Virus record (IMG/VR): IMGVR_UViG_3300042484_000833
Location: 1 to 64,000 of that record
DNA length: 64,000 nucleotides
Direction: 5' to 3' (one strand)
From: a virus
Below the pieces are notes generated by a model. The model was given only the letters and a program-made list of their open reading frames with translations, was not told the origin of the DNA and made no database searches. The translations under genes were made by a program, and so were the position numbers. How positions within the stretch are numbered: position 1 is the first letter of the stretch; every line of letters begins with the position of its first letter. Positions 50,598 to 61,300 of the stretch are shown piece after piece.

Positions 50598-51616
50598 AGG
50601 CTATTATAGATACTCAATAATACTTTACTATCGAAAGTGTCACTTTCGATATTGACCAACTGATTGCTCACAATTTGATCCACACTTTCAAATGCTTGTA
50701 TATTGATATCAGTATTGATTTCAACTTCTTTCTTTTCAGATATCAGTGTTAGTTCTCTAATATCATAATCACTAATAAATTTTTCCTTGATAAAGCTAGC
50801 TTCTTCGTAGCTGATGTCAATGTCGAGACTTACTCGCAGATGCATCTTGCTGGTAATCAGCGTATCTGCTTCGTCAATCAACTGACTTAATTTAATAGTT
50901 CTAAATTTAGGACACTCTGTCCAGTTAATATACTGGGGCACACCATCCCACTCTAAAATCATCATGCCGCGTTCGTCGTCCCACGTATCAGCATAGTTGT
51001 GCGGAAACGCATTACCAATGTAATGCATATTTTGACGTTGTTGTCGTTTATGAAAGTGTCCGCTAAACCCAAGTTCGTAGTTTTTAAAACTATCCAACTG
51101 AATTTCACCATGATCCGGCATCTGAACCATGGCATTCATGAAGAAACTGGGCAATTCAAAGTGACCAAAGATATATTTGCCACCTTTCTTGCCTATGGTT
51201 TTCCATTCGTCTCCGACAAGCCACGGACATAAGGTGACGTCGCCAATAGTAGTAGGTTCGTGTACCACAGTAATTCCAGGAATATACTTTCCGAATTCGA
51301 CGCTGTGAATATCCCGCTTGTCTTTGTAATAAAGATCATGATTACCAGGAAAGAAATAAAACTTATCAAAAGCCTGTCCCAGTTTCTCAAGGGCTCTAAG
51401 GCTGTAGTCCATAGTTGTAATATTAAGACTATTGCGGTTGTGATGCCAATCGCCCATAAAAATACCTGTATCACATCCGTTCTCCTTGGCCTTTGCAATA
51501 TACCAATCAACAAAATCTTCACAGTCTTGATTGTGTGTTTGACTGTTTGATTTTAATCCAAAATGTATGTCTGTAAAGCAAGCAACTTTTTTAAATAAAT
51601 TACTCACCTGATTCAC
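50594..51616 (-). CDS. 47: Recombination endonuclease subunit, gp47 (Mre11/SbcD-like)
   Basis: The 340-aa calcineurin-like metallophosphoesterase provides the nuclease of the gp46/gp47 complex. Metal-binding motifs are in order: DIH at 16-18, GDWHHN at 55-60, GNHD at 91-94, GHFELP, and GFSGHFHKR. T4 gp47 is 339 aa, almost the same. The N-terminus overlaps the 3' end of gp55 by 17 bases; the 3' end overlaps gp46 by 4. Confidence 0.95.
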   Translation of the reverse strand: MNQVSNLFKKVACFTDIHFGLKSNSQTHNQDCEDFVDWYIAKAKENGCDTGIFMGDWHHNRNSLNITTMDYSLRALEKLGQAFDKFYFFPGNHDLYYKDKRDIHSVEFGKYIPGITVVHEPTTIGDVTLCPWLVGDEWKTIGKKGGKYIFGHFELPSFFMNAMVQMPDHGEIQLDSFKNYELGFSGHFHKRQQRQNMHYIGNAFPHNYADTWDDERGMMILEWDGVPQYINWTECPKFRTIKLSQLIDEADTLITSKMHLRVSLDIDISYEEASFIKEKFISDYDIRELTLISEKKEVEINTDINIQAFESVDQIVSNQLVNIESDTFDSKVLLSIYNSL

Positions 51617-52424
51617 CTTCGAAACGTTTTATAGCATTTGCATGTTCACCAGCGCCAGTTCTGCTGTAGCTAGGATTCATGCCATTCATCTCCAATAGGT
51701 CGTCACGAATATTTTGATTACGTTTTTCTAAATTAATAATGCGAACAAAACTGTTAGTCACCGCTGCCGTAAAGTAGGCAAATGGGTTATCACTTTTGCT
51801 TTCATCAAATTGTAAACCAATTTGTGTTAGTTGTAAAATAGCCTGTCCTTTCATTTCGTCGTTGTAAGTATAACCTCGTACATTGCCTCTTGTGGCATAT
51901 CGTTCACATAATTTAATGTACATACGGGCAAGTGTATTTGTAATCTGCCCGTGATCTTTGTTAAATTTACCAGTTTCTAAATCACCCTTCCAGTGACTTT
52001 TTCCAACACATACTAAAATATCTTTATCGTCGAACTTCCAGTGTTGAAATGGAGGAAAATTAACTTTATCTCTATGATCCGCTATGGTCTTTGGATTTTT
52101 TTTACGGGTACCGTTTAACGGAATGTGCTCAAACGACATAATTCTAAACACAATGTCTGTTTTAGCAATCTTTTTATAGTCCACTTCGCAGTCTGCTTGT
52201 TTGACTTTTTCCCCGGCAGCTTTACGTCGAGCATACGCCTCTTGACTCATTCGTTTGGCCTGTGCCCGTTTAGCTTCAGCAACAGTTCGAATGTTAATTT
52301 TATCAACAGTGGGCAATATCAAATCATAACGATGATATTCTGGTTGGGTAAATGAGCAGAATGTATTTTTGCTTTTGTGTATTTCTTCTAATAAATCTTT
52401 GTTGTTTAAGTAATTAACTTTCAT
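51600..52424 (-). CDS. 55: Late-transcription sigma factor, gp55-like, with insertion
   Basis: The C-terminal ~110 residues match gp55, the phage sigma factor that recognises TATAAATA-type late promoters with gp33 and the sliding clamp: LARMYIKLCERYATRGNVRG, YTYNDEMKGQAILQL, FDESKSDNPFAYFTAAVTNS, FVRIINLEKRNQNIRDD. The first ~20 residues (NYLNNKDLLEEIHKSK) also match its N-terminus. Between them is a ~135-residue insertion (DIVFRIMSFEHIPLNGTRKK, KVNFPPFQHWKFDDKDILVC) absent from T4 gp55 (185 aa) but, as I recall, present in cyanophage versions. It is first gene of the gp55-gp47-gp46 block; no late box precedes it, consistent with middle-time expression. Confidence 0.85.
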   Translation of the reverse strand: MKVNYLNNKDLLEEIHKSKNTFCSFTQPEYHRYDLILPTVDKINIRTVAEAKRAQAKRMSQEAYARRKAAGEKVKQADCEVDYKKIAKTDIVFRIMSFEHIPLNGTRKKNPKTIADHRDKVNFPPFQHWKFDDKDILVCVGKSHWKGDLETGKFNKDHGQITNTLARMYIKLCERYATRGNVRGYTYNDEMKGQAILQLTQIGLQFDESKSDNPFAYFTAAVTNSFVRIINLEKRNQNIRDDLLEMNGMNPSYSRTGAGEHANAIKRFEGESGE

Positions 52425-52475
52425 GCGAGTCCTAGGTTCTAGTACTATTATAAACTACCCAGATTATTTTGTCAA

Positions 52476-52483
52476 CTAAATAG
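52476..52483 (+). promoter_or_regulatory. Candidate late promoter for the baseplate block
   Basis: CTAAATAG about 20 bases before the ATG at 52503, followed by a strong AAGGAG ribosome binding site at 52491-52496. It lies in the 78-bp divergent gap with gp55. The match to TATAAATA is partial. Confidence 0.4.
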
Positions 52484-52502
52484 AAGACAAAAGGAGAAAT
52501 CA

Positions 52503-53510
52503 ATGGCAGATTTTGGATCAATATTGAATACAGCAGCCAGTACTGTTGGCGGCGCATTGTCGACTGCAGGTAGATTAGCCGGTGCGCTTAATAATTTATC
52601 TAACCCAGCTGCCTTGATCTCGTCATTACGGAGCATCAACCTACCGAAAGGTGGCGAATCAGGATCATCCAGCGCAGCCGGTGTTTCGTTTGGCGGAGCC
52701 GATGCCAGCAGCGATTGGCGTGTACGTTTGGCAATTCCGCCTGCATTTTCCAGTAGTCCAATGTTAAGCCCGTTAGTACAAGCAGGTGGACTAGTTTTTC
52801 CTTATACGCCCAGCATTGCCATTTCAAGTACTGCCAGTTACGGCGAAGAAAATTTTACGCATAGCAATTACGGATTTGTCTATTATCAAAACAGTAGAGC
52901 AAACACAATTTCAATAAATGGTGCGTTCAACGTTGAAGATGGAGAGCAGGCAATGTATTGGCTTGCCGCTGTACACTGTCTAAGAAGTGCCACAAAGATG
53001 TTTACCGGCGAAGGTGACCTTCAAGGCAATCCTCCTCCTATTTTTAAATTAAACGGCTACGGTGATTATGTTTTTAAAAACATTCCGGTAGTGATTGAAA
53101 GTTTTTCTATCAATTTGCCTGCTGACACAAACTATATTAATACAAGTACAGCATTCGCAGGTAGTGAGGTAACTGGCGGCCTCGGTGGCGCACTTAGTTC
53201 TGTAGCTGGCATAGCAGGCGTATCAGCTGGTCTAGCAGGACTAGCAGGCGCTTTGGGAGCAAATAAAATAGCCAATGCTCTAGGAACAATTGGTGCAATA
53301 GGTGGAGCCGTAGCAGGCGTTGGCAAATTAATTTCAGGTGTAACTGCTCTTGCAGGTGGTGGCAGTTTTGCCACATCTGGTAACAGTTGGGTGCCAGTCA
53401 AAAGTGAATTACAAATAACAGTGCGTCCTATCTATAGTAGAGAAGCTGTTCGTAGATTTAGTTTACAGAAATTTGTTAAAGGTGATTATGTTAACGGAGG
53501 TTATGTATAA
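52503..53510 (+). CDS. Baseplate tail-tube initiator/cap-like protein (gp54/gp48-like)
   Basis: The 335-aa protein resembles the tail-tube-like proteins of the baseplate that seed tube growth: SSDWRVRLAIPPAFSSSPML, LVFPYTPSIAISSTASYGEE, AMYWLAAVHCLRSATKMFTG, NIPVVIESFSINLPADTNYI. The N-terminal 40 residues and residues ~205-285 are Gly/Ala-rich and low-complexity. Which of gp48 or gp54 it replaces is uncertain; T4 lengths are 364 and 320 aa. It overlaps the gp53 start by one base (TAATG), matching the baseplate context. Confidence 0.5.
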   Translation: MADFGSILNTAASTVGGALSTAGRLAGALNNLSNPAALISSLRSINLPKGGESGSSSAAGVSFGGADASSDWRVRLAIPPAFSSSPMLSPLVQAGGLVFPYTPSIAISSTASYGEENFTHSNYGFVYYQNSRANTISINGAFNVEDGEQAMYWLAAVHCLRSATKMFTGEGDLQGNPPPIFKLNGYGDYVFKNIPVVIESFSINLPADTNYINTSTAFAGSEVTGGLGGALSSVAGIAGVSAGLAGLAGALGANKIANALGTIGAIGGAVAGVGKLISGVTALAGGGSFATSGNSWVPVKSELQITVRPIYSREAVRRFSLQKFVKGDYVNGGYV

Positions 53511-53812
53511 TGGCCGCTACTTACACAAGTTCGAGTCCTTGGTTTAATACTTCGGTGATTCAAAATTATCTTGGAATCTTGTCTATTAGACCAGTTAGCT
53601 CGGAGCCAGATGATTTTCTTTATACTATCGAACCTCAGTATTCTCACAGGCCTGATCTATTGGCCTATGACCTATATGGCACATCTAAACTGTGGTGGGT
53701 ATTCATACAACGTAATCTTGACGTACTTCAAGATCCAATATATGATTTTATTCCAGGAGTAGAAATCTATATTCCTAAACGCTCAGGACTTTCGAAAGTG
53801 TTAGGAGTCTAA
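53510..53812 (+). CDS. 53: Baseplate wedge protein, gp53-like (short)
   Basis: The 100-aa protein has the gp53 N-terminal signature: YSHRPDLLAYDLYGTSKLWW, VFIQRNLDVLQDPIYDFIPG and VEIYIP. In T4, gp53 (196 aa) joins wedges around the hub. This one carries only the N-terminal domain. The RPDLLAYDLYG / WWVF / DPIYDF arrangement is strong evidence. Confidence 0.8.
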   Translation: MAATYTSSSPWFNTSVIQNYLGILSIRPVSSEPDDFLYTIEPQYSHRPDLLAYDLYGTSKLWWVFIQRNLDVLQDPIYDFIPGVEIYIPKRSGLSKVLGV

Positions 53813-53813
53813 T

Positions 53814-56270
53814 ATGCCATCTTTTGATCTTGCCAGTGCTGCCACCACTGCTTCTAACACAGTTAATAAAGTTTTATCGGATACAGGTGTTGCTAAAGGT
53901 CTTTCAGCTGCCAGTAATAGTATCACCAGTGCTGCAAATGCTATTAAATCAGGATTAAGCGTCAACATAAGTAACATCACTTCTAGTTTGCCAGGGGTTG
54001 CCGAATTAGAAAACGCCATACAACAAGCTAAAAGTAACATAAACAAGTTAGGTAATCTTACTGAAAACGCTACCAAGGCCCAGACGCAAGTGGCGTTAGA
54101 AGCTAAACCGCCGTTTCCTAACATACTTCATCAATATGCCAGTTACAATTATATTTTCACATTAAGTGTATTAGATGATGCCAGTTTAAATTTTCCAAAT
54201 GAGACTTATCGTAAAGGTCTATTAGGCCCAATAATTTTAAAAAGCGGCAACGGCAACCCTTCAGACAGGGTACCTACCGCAAACAAAACAAAATCAAACC
54301 CTGACGGCAGTTTTGATTTTTATATTGAAGATGTACAGATCAATAGTTCCGTAGGTTTTGATCAAAGTACTGGTAATACCAATGCCACGGGCCTTAAATT
54401 TAAATTGATCGAACCTTACAGTATGGGAATGTTTTTTCAAACATTACAAGTTGCTGCAAAAAATGTGGGTCATGTGAATTATTTGGAAATGCCCCTGTTA
54501 CTAAGTATGGAATTCAAAGGACATATTGATGCCGATTTACAAAACGTACAAATAGATAAAACAACAAAATATTTTCCTATTAAACTTTATAAATTTTCCA
54601 TGAGAGCCACAGGCAAAGGTGCCGAGTATGACATTTCTGCATACCCAGTTAACGAAAAAGCCTATAGTAAAGTATATTCTGAATTAAAAACAGATGTGTC
54701 GATAACAGGAAAAAATGTGGGAGAAATGTTACAAACTGGAGAGAAAAGTTTACAAGCAGTTTTGAATACACGTTTAAATGAAGCAGTCAAACGTAAAGAT
54801 GTTGTTGTGGCTGATCAAATATTAATTAGTTTTCCTAAAGATTTAAAAACAGGTGATGCTAATCCTCCCAGTAATGATTCTACTTCTAGTGCTGGTGCAA
54901 CCATAAACCCTAATAGTTCATCTGGTGGGGACATGAACTTGTTTAAAAAACTAGGAGTCACCACCAGCAGCATTAACAAAACACAAGTACAAGATGAATC
55001 TGAAATGAATGATGTTGGTAAAAGTACAATGGGATTCAACTTGTATAATAAAGGTGCTACTCCGTTTGCTAAAGATAATCTTGCCTACGATGAAAAATCT
55101 GGAACTTACAAGCGTGGCGCTATTTCTATCAATCCTGAATCTAGTGAATTTAAATTTACCCAAGGCAGCGATGTTGTTAACGCTATCAATCAAGTGATCT
55201 TGATGAGCGAATACGGAAGAACCGCTCTAAGTCAAATAACTCCTGAAGGTACAGTACAGTGGTGGAGAGTTGAAACACACTTGTACTATATTCCTTCAGA
55301 TGAAAATATTAAAAAAACAGGGGTTAAGCCTAAATTAATTGTTTATAGAATTGTTCCTTACGATGCTTCTGCCAGCGCATTTTTACCTCCGAACACTCCA
55401 AACCCTGGAACAGAAAAAGCCAAAGAACAAGTTATTAAAGAATACAATTATATCTATACAGGCAAAAATTTAGATGTAATGGATTTTGATATAGAATTTA
55501 ATGCCAGCTTTTTTACACAGATGAGCGCCGACGCCGGCAAGAATAGCGGAGATAAAGAGCAAAAAGCAAATGCTGGCTCTGGAGTAGAAGGCGATCCAGA
55601 TAATAAAACACCAGACGGTGAAAAACCTAAAGAAGGACAAATTCCCACTACTGTATTAAAAGACGGAATTATGACCATGACTGGCGGCAAAGGAGGTGGC
55701 GGCCTTGACGATAATGCCAGTATTGCCGCTAGACAATTCCACGACAGCATTACTAGCAATACTAGCATGATCAATTTGAATTTAACAATTCTAGGAGATC
55801 CTTATTTCCTAGGAGACAGTGGTATGGGCAACTATAGCGCAGTGGCTACAGATAATAAATTTATCAATGCTGACGGAGCAATGAATTATCAAAGCGGCAG
55901 AGTATTAATTACTGTTAATTTTAGAACTCCAATTGATATTAACCTAGAAGATGGTGTGTATGATTTTAGTACAACCGCTGGAGTTCCACAGTTTAGTGGA
56001 CTTTATCTTGTCACGCTTGTTACGTCTAATTTTAGGAGAGGTAAATTTACACAAACTTTAAAATTAAGTAGATTACCAGGTCAAGAAGTTAAGAGCACTA
56101 AGCCTCCACAGACAGCTTCAGCGCCTACAGAAAATGAATATGCTGCAGAAGACGATGAAGCTACTCAGGCAAGAATAACAGAGTGGGCTGCAGAAGGACC
56201 ACAAACAGCTCCACTGACAGATGATCAAATATCAGCTAACAACGCAGCCCTAGGCGATTTCGCAGGATAA
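53814..56270 (+). CDS. Baseplate hub/structural protein
   Basis: The 818-aa protein has an N-terminal helical low-complexity part (~1-110), a beta-rich core (LHQYASYNYIFTLSVLDDAS, SFDFYIEDVQINSSVGFDQS, FKLIEPYSMGMFFQTLQVAA), a central disordered linker (~345-375), a conserved YNYIYTGKNLDVMDFDIEFN segment, and a C-terminal beta domain (SMINLNLTILGDPYFLGDSG, GLYLVTLVTSNFRRGKFTQT). The DPYFLGDSG and FR-GKF-Q-L motifs match hub proteins of contractile tails (gp27/gpP-like). Position just before gp5 supports a hub role analogous to T4 gp27, but sequence homology to gp27 is not claimed. Confidence 0.6.
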   Translation: MPSFDLASAATTASNTVNKVLSDTGVAKGLSAASNSITSAANAIKSGLSVNISNITSSLPGVAELENAIQQAKSNINKLGNLTENATKAQTQVALEAKPPFPNILHQYASYNYIFTLSVLDDASLNFPNETYRKGLLGPIILKSGNGNPSDRVPTANKTKSNPDGSFDFYIEDVQINSSVGFDQSTGNTNATGLKFKLIEPYSMGMFFQTLQVAAKNVGHVNYLEMPLLLSMEFKGHIDADLQNVQIDKTTKYFPIKLYKFSMRATGKGAEYDISAYPVNEKAYSKVYSELKTDVSITGKNVGEMLQTGEKSLQAVLNTRLNEAVKRKDVVVADQILISFPKDLKTGDANPPSNDSTSSAGATINPNSSSGGDMNLFKKLGVTTSSINKTQVQDESEMNDVGKSTMGFNLYNKGATPFAKDNLAYDEKSGTYKRGAISINPESSEFKFTQGSDVVNAINQVILMSEYGRTALSQITPEGTVQWWRVETHLYYIPSDENIKKTGVKPKLIVYRIVPYDASASAFLPPNTPNPGTEKAKEQVIKEYNYIYTGKNLDVMDFDIEFNASFFTQMSADAGKNSGDKEQKANAGSGVEGDPDNKTPDGEKPKEGQIPTTVLKDGIMTMTGGKGGGGLDDNASIAARQFHDSITSNTSMINLNLTILGDPYFLGDSGMGNYSAVATDNKFINADGAMNYQSGRVLITVNFRTPIDINLEDGVYDFSTTAGVPQFSGLYLVTLVTSNFRRGKFTQTLKLSRLPGQEVKSTKPPQTASAPTENEYAAEDDEATQARITEWAAEGPQTAPLTDDQISANNAALGDFAG

Positions 56271-56273
56271 CAA

Positions 56274-57842
56274 ATGGCAGAAGATACACGACAACCCACA
56301 GGCAGTGCTGAACAAAAGCCGGGCCCATTCTTAGCAAAAGTTATCAGTCACTTGGATCCTACCTACATGGGTACGCTACAGGTACAGCTATTAAGAGAAG
56401 TAGGTAATGACGAAGCTAAAGAAGGCCAGCTACACCAAGTAAAATATCTAACACCGTTTGGCGGACAAACTAATGTAGAGTTTATCACGGAAGAAGATGA
56501 CTATAATGCCACGCAAAAAAGTTACGGCATGTGGTTCATTCCTCCTGATGTTGGTACTATTGTCATGGTTATCTTTATTGATGGTGATCCACGTAAAGGT
56601 TATTGGATAGGATGTGTACCTGATGAAAATATGAATTTTCAAGTTCCTGGACATGCTGCCACAAAATATAATATAGACGGTACATATGAACGTGTGCCCG
56701 TTGCTGAATATAATAAAAAAGCAAGAGAAGCAGCCACAGATCCTACTAAAATTCTTAAACCTGCCAGCCCACTGCAGGATATCTTAGACGAACAAGGCCT
56801 GATAGAAGACGATATTAGGGGTATCACAACCAGCAGTGCCAGGAGAGAGATACCCAGTATGGTATTTGGCATCAGCACTCCTGGCCCAATTGATAAACGA
56901 AGCGGCGCTCCTAAAGGCAAGTTTGGTAAAGACGAGCACAAGATTGCCGCCGGATTTATCAGCAGACTGGGCGGCAGCAGTGTGGTTATGGATGATGGAG
57001 ATGATAAATTCCTTCGTCGTACTACTGCTAGTGACGGTCCTCCTGACTATGCCGCCGTTGAACAAGACGAAGATGATGGGCTTCCAGAAATTCCACACAA
57101 TGAATTAATACGATTTAGAACTAGAACTGGCCATCAAATTTTGATGCACAACAGCGAAGACTTAATTTACATAGGTAACGCCCGCGGCACAACCTGGATA
57201 GAAATGTCTAGCGATGGTAAAATTGATATTTTTGCCGAAGACAGTATAAGCATACGTACTAAACAAGATTTTAATTTTTACGCTGATAGAGATTTTAACA
57301 TAGAAGTTGGTAGAAATTTTAATTTAAAAGTAGGCGCCCGCCATCAAACAGAAATTGGCACAGACAAAATTCTAATTGTTGATTCTAACAATTTTATACA
57401 AGTTGGCGGCACACACGATGAAACCGTTGCGGATCAAACCAATATCACAGTTGGTGGCGGATTTGACCTTAACACCAGCGGCGCAAACAAATTAACATCT
57501 GGCGGAAATATGGAAATTGCCGCTGCCAACACTACAATTTCCGGTGGCAATATTAATCTAAACGGCCCAGCTGCAGCTAGTGCAGTCGCTGCTACAGCCC
57601 CTGAACCATTGACTACTTTTGCTAATCCAGACGAAACTGAAAGTACAACAGACAGTATTATGTTACGTATTCCAAGCCACGAACCTTGGCCACATCACGA
57701 AAATTTAGATCCTGCTAGTTTTAAACCTGACTTGACTGATAGGGAAGCAGGCAGTGATATTCCTGTACCGGAGTATTGGAAAAAATATTCTACAATAACC
57801 GACACATTCTCCAAGGAAATGCCACCCGAGAACGAGGAGTAA
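56274..57842 (+). CDS. 5: Baseplate hub spike protein, gp5-like, without lysozyme domain
   Basis: The 522-aa protein has a gp5-type OB-fold (GPFLAKVISHLDPTYMGTLQ, VQLLREVGND, SYGMWFIPPDVGTIVMVIFI, DGDPRKGYWIGCVPDE) and a C-terminal spike beta-helix with RTRTGHQILMHNSEDLIYIG, ISIRTKQDFNFYADRDFNIE and short 8-residue repeats. T4 gp5 has a lysozyme domain between these parts; here ~130 residues of linker (residues ~130-270) lack the lysozyme motifs. So the spike punctures the outer membrane without cutting peptidoglycan itself. A C-terminal PEYWKKYSTITDTFSKEMP tail is present. It is 3 bases after the hub gene and 8 bases before gp25. Confidence 0.85.
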   Translation: MAEDTRQPTGSAEQKPGPFLAKVISHLDPTYMGTLQVQLLREVGNDEAKEGQLHQVKYLTPFGGQTNVEFITEEDDYNATQKSYGMWFIPPDVGTIVMVIFIDGDPRKGYWIGCVPDENMNFQVPGHAATKYNIDGTYERVPVAEYNKKAREAATDPTKILKPASPLQDILDEQGLIEDDIRGITTSSARREIPSMVFGISTPGPIDKRSGAPKGKFGKDEHKIAAGFISRLGGSSVVMDDGDDKFLRRTTASDGPPDYAAVEQDEDDGLPEIPHNELIRFRTRTGHQILMHNSEDLIYIGNARGTTWIEMSSDGKIDIFAEDSISIRTKQDFNFYADRDFNIEVGRNFNLKVGARHQTEIGTDKILIVDSNNFIQVGGTHDETVADQTNITVGGGFDLNTSGANKLTSGGNMEIAAANTTISGGNINLNGPAAASAVAATAPEPLTTFANPDETESTTDSIMLRIPSHEPWPHHENLDPASFKPDLTDREAGSDIPVPEYWKKYSTITDTFSKEMPPENEE

Positions 57843-57850
57843 ATACTACT

Positions 57851-58294
57851 ATGACAGCCAATCAGAAATTATTTAACAAGGTAGTACTAAAAGGCCCTGC
57901 CGGCAGAGCAACTGTGCCTGGATCTAAAACCTACAAAGGTTTTAGCAGTGTCAGCGGCGACAGCAAGAGCTATAGCCTGTATGATCTAGCCTTAATTAAA
58001 CAAGATATTATCAATCACTTTCATATTCGTCAAGGCGAACGGTTAGAAAATCCTACGTTCGGCACTATCATATGGGATGTATTATTTGAACCGTTGACGG
58101 AAGATCTAAAACAACTTATTGTAAAAAACGTTGAACAGATTATCAATTACGATCCTCGGGTCAATGCCAACAATGTAATTGTTACAACCTACGAAAGCGG
58201 CCTACAAATAGAATGTACGCTGACTTATCTTCCTTATAACATACAAGAATCTCTCCAATTTAAATTTGACCAAGCAAATGGTCTAATCGGCTAA
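57851..58294 (+). CDS. 25: Baseplate wedge protein, gp25
   Basis: The 147-aa protein belongs to the gp25/gpW-like wedge family: YSLYDLALIKQDIINHFHIR, QGERLENPTFGTIIWDVLFE, PLTEDLKQLIVKNVEQIINY, DPRV. The R-GERL-NPTFG-IIWD motif is diagnostic. gp25 starts sheath assembly on the wedge. I use ATG 57851; the ORF could extend to a TTG within gp5 but the family N-terminus and the late-box TAAATACT just before ATG (57840-57847) favour this one. T4 gp25 is 132 aa. Confidence 0.9.
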   Translation: MTANQKLFNKVVLKGPAGRATVPGSKTYKGFSSVSGDSKSYSLYDLALIKQDIINHFHIRQGERLENPTFGTIIWDVLFEPLTEDLKQLIVKNVEQIINYDPRVNANNVIVTTYESGLQIECTLTYLPYNIQESLQFKFDQANGLIG

Positions 58295-58317
58295 TTAAAA
58301 TAGCATATAATAAAACC

Positions 58318-58325
58318 GATAAATA
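58318..58325 (+). promoter_or_regulatory. Candidate late promoter for gp6
   Basis: GATAAATA 21 bases before the gp6 ATG at 58346, with a GGGAAG ribosome binding site between. Same octamer as the minus-strand box at 45302-45309. Confidence 0.55.
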
Positions 58326-58345
58326 TCTGTATATGGGAAGCAGAT

Positions 58346-61300
58346 ATGTCAGCAACAGATAGACAAAATAGATTACTAGTAGCAGAAGACTGGAAACGTA
58401 TATACCAGAGCTTCCGTAATGCCGATTTCCAAAGCTACGACTTTGAAAATCTACGCCGCGTGATGATTAGTTATATCCGCGAGAATTATCCAGAAGATTT
58501 CAACGACTATATTGAATCAAGCGAATACCTTGCCCTAATCGACATGATTGCGTTCTTGGGCCAAAGCATAGCTTTCCGTGTTGATTTAAATGCCCGTGAA
58601 AACTTCCTAGAGCTAGCAGAACGACGCGAAAGTGTGTTGCGTCTAGCACGTTTATTAAGTTATAAAACAAAACGTAATATTGCTGCATCGGGCTTGTTGA
58701 AATTTAATACTGTAAGTACTACTCAGTCAGTGTATGACAGCAACGGCAGAAATCTAGCCAATCAGGTTGTTGCGTGGAATGATCCAGCTAACACCAATTG
58801 GTACGACCAGTTTATTAAAGTTATCAATGCGGCCTTGCCGGCAACTAGACAGTATGGAAATCCAGACGCAAAACAAGAAATTTATGGTATTCCCACTGAA
58901 CAATATAGATTTCAAACAGTGAGCACTTCTATACCGGTATACTCTTTTAACAAACCAGTAGATGGCCGCAGTATGAATTTTGAAATTGTAAGTACAACGT
59001 TTGCTGGTAAAACTGAAATATATGAAGAACCTCCTAGCATAGGAAACAGTTTGTCATTCTTGTACAGAGACAGCGGCCGCGGCAACGGCAGTAGCAATAC
59101 AGGATTCTTTTTAAGATTTACTCAAGGTACATTGAATCAAGGCAGCTTTACACTGAGCCAGCCAGCCACAGACGAATCAGTTGACCTAGACGCAGTTAAC
59201 ATTAACAACAGTGATGTGTGGTTATATAGACTAGATAACAACGGAACGGAAAGTGAGTATTGGGCACAAGTCCCTAGTTTCGAAGGCAATAATGTTATCT
59301 ATAATAGTCTTAACAAAAGCATCCGAAACATATATGGTGTAGTAACTAGAGCCAGTGACAGAGTTAGTTTAGTGTTCAGTGACGGTGTGTTTGGTAATTT
59401 ACCACAAGGCACATTTAGAACATACTACAGAACCAGCAACGGACTAAACTATACTGTTAATCCTAAAGATATTAAGAATGTTAGCATAGATATTCCTTAT
59501 ATTAGTCAAGTTGGCCAAGTTGAAACATTGAGTGTGACATTAAGTTTACAATCAAGCGTGTCTAATAGTGGCCCAACCGAAACTAACGACAGTATTAAGA
59601 CTAATGCTCCTGCCACGTACTATACACAAAATAGAATGATTACAGGAGAAGATTACAATATTAGTCCTCTAAGTGTTAATCAGCAAGTTGTAAAAGTAAA
59701 AGCAGTTAACCGCAGTTCAAGCGGTATCAGTCGATATTTTGACCTAGTAGACCCAACAGGCAAGTACAGCAAAACTAACTTGTTTGCGGATGACGGTTTA
59801 ATATATAAACAAGAATTCTCTGACAGTTTTAGATTTAAGTACGCCACTAGAACAGACATAGAGGCAATTCTTTATAATGAATTGTCAGACGTTTTAAAAT
59901 CATCTAATCTTAAAAATTTTTACTACGATAATTTTGAAAAAATTCCTGTAAGTTTATTAGAAGTTAAATGGTACAATAGAACATTGGATGTTAATCAGAG
60001 TACTGGCTACATTGAAGATACTGTATCGGGTACAAAGCAAAAAGTTTCTTCTTATACTGGTACCCTGTTACGATTTTTTACAGTGGGTGCCTTGATAAAA
60101 TTTACAGCGCCCGCCGGTTATTACTTTGATAAAACAAAAAACAATGAGTTGGTGCCTGGCTCTGCCACAGTATTGAATTCTGCTACATTCATTTGGACAA
60201 AAGCAGTATCAATAGCGGGAGATGGAACAGCCAATGGTACTGGACTGTTGTTTGATAAATCAGGACCTATTGTGTTAAATGATATAGTTCCAAATACTGC
60301 AGTATTATCTGAAATCATTCCTGCTTGGAGAACCAGCATAGAATCCAGTACTATAACTGCCATGGTAGATTTGGTGTTTGGAAATAAAAAATTCGGTCTT
60401 CGATATGATATTGAAACAAGATTATGGAAAATTATTACAGAGACAAATCTTAACACTAGCGAAGTCTTTAGCCTTGGTAGGCAAGGCGACGCCACTAATT
60501 CTAAAACGGACAGTAGTTGGCTAGTGCTATTCACGACAGATACAGAATACTATACAGTGACTAGTAGATTAACACGTTACATATTTGAAAGTGCCCAACA
60601 GGTAAGATTCTTCTTTGATTCTAGCGATAAAATTTATGATACTCGTAATAATACTGTTGTTAAAGATGTAATCAAAGTTTTAAATATTAATACCAACCCG
60701 TTGTCTCCAGGCGGCACAACTCCATTTACCTATGATAGAGATTGGGAAATTACTGAAGAGTTTCGAGGTCTAGATGGTTATGTTGATACTAAAAAAATTC
60801 AAGTCACATTCAATGACAGCGACGATGATGGCGTAGTTGATGATCCTACATTATTTGATCAATTAGTAATACCTAACACATATATTGTATTAGAAAAATA
60901 TGTTGTAGCACAAGGTCAAGAAGATTATCGTTATATTTCTAATGATAGTGACATTGTTGTTGTTGTTAACACACAAAATGATATAGTAATTTCTCAATAC
61001 CAAGATGGCCAATATTTTTATATTGTAGATATTGACACTGTTAAAATATATGATAAAATTGCTTCTAATTTTATTCCCACTCTTGACTATAAAGTGTTTG
61101 TGGGTAGAGACAAAATTAAATTTCAATATATACATAACGCTGATTACGAGTCACGAATTGATCCAGGATTAACTAATCTTATTGACGTATTTGTACTAAC
61201 CAAGCAATATGACATTGCTTATCGACAATGGTTGTCTGGCGCAGGAACTACTGAACCGTTACCTCCTAGCAGCGATTTCTTGTACAATTTATTAAGTCCT

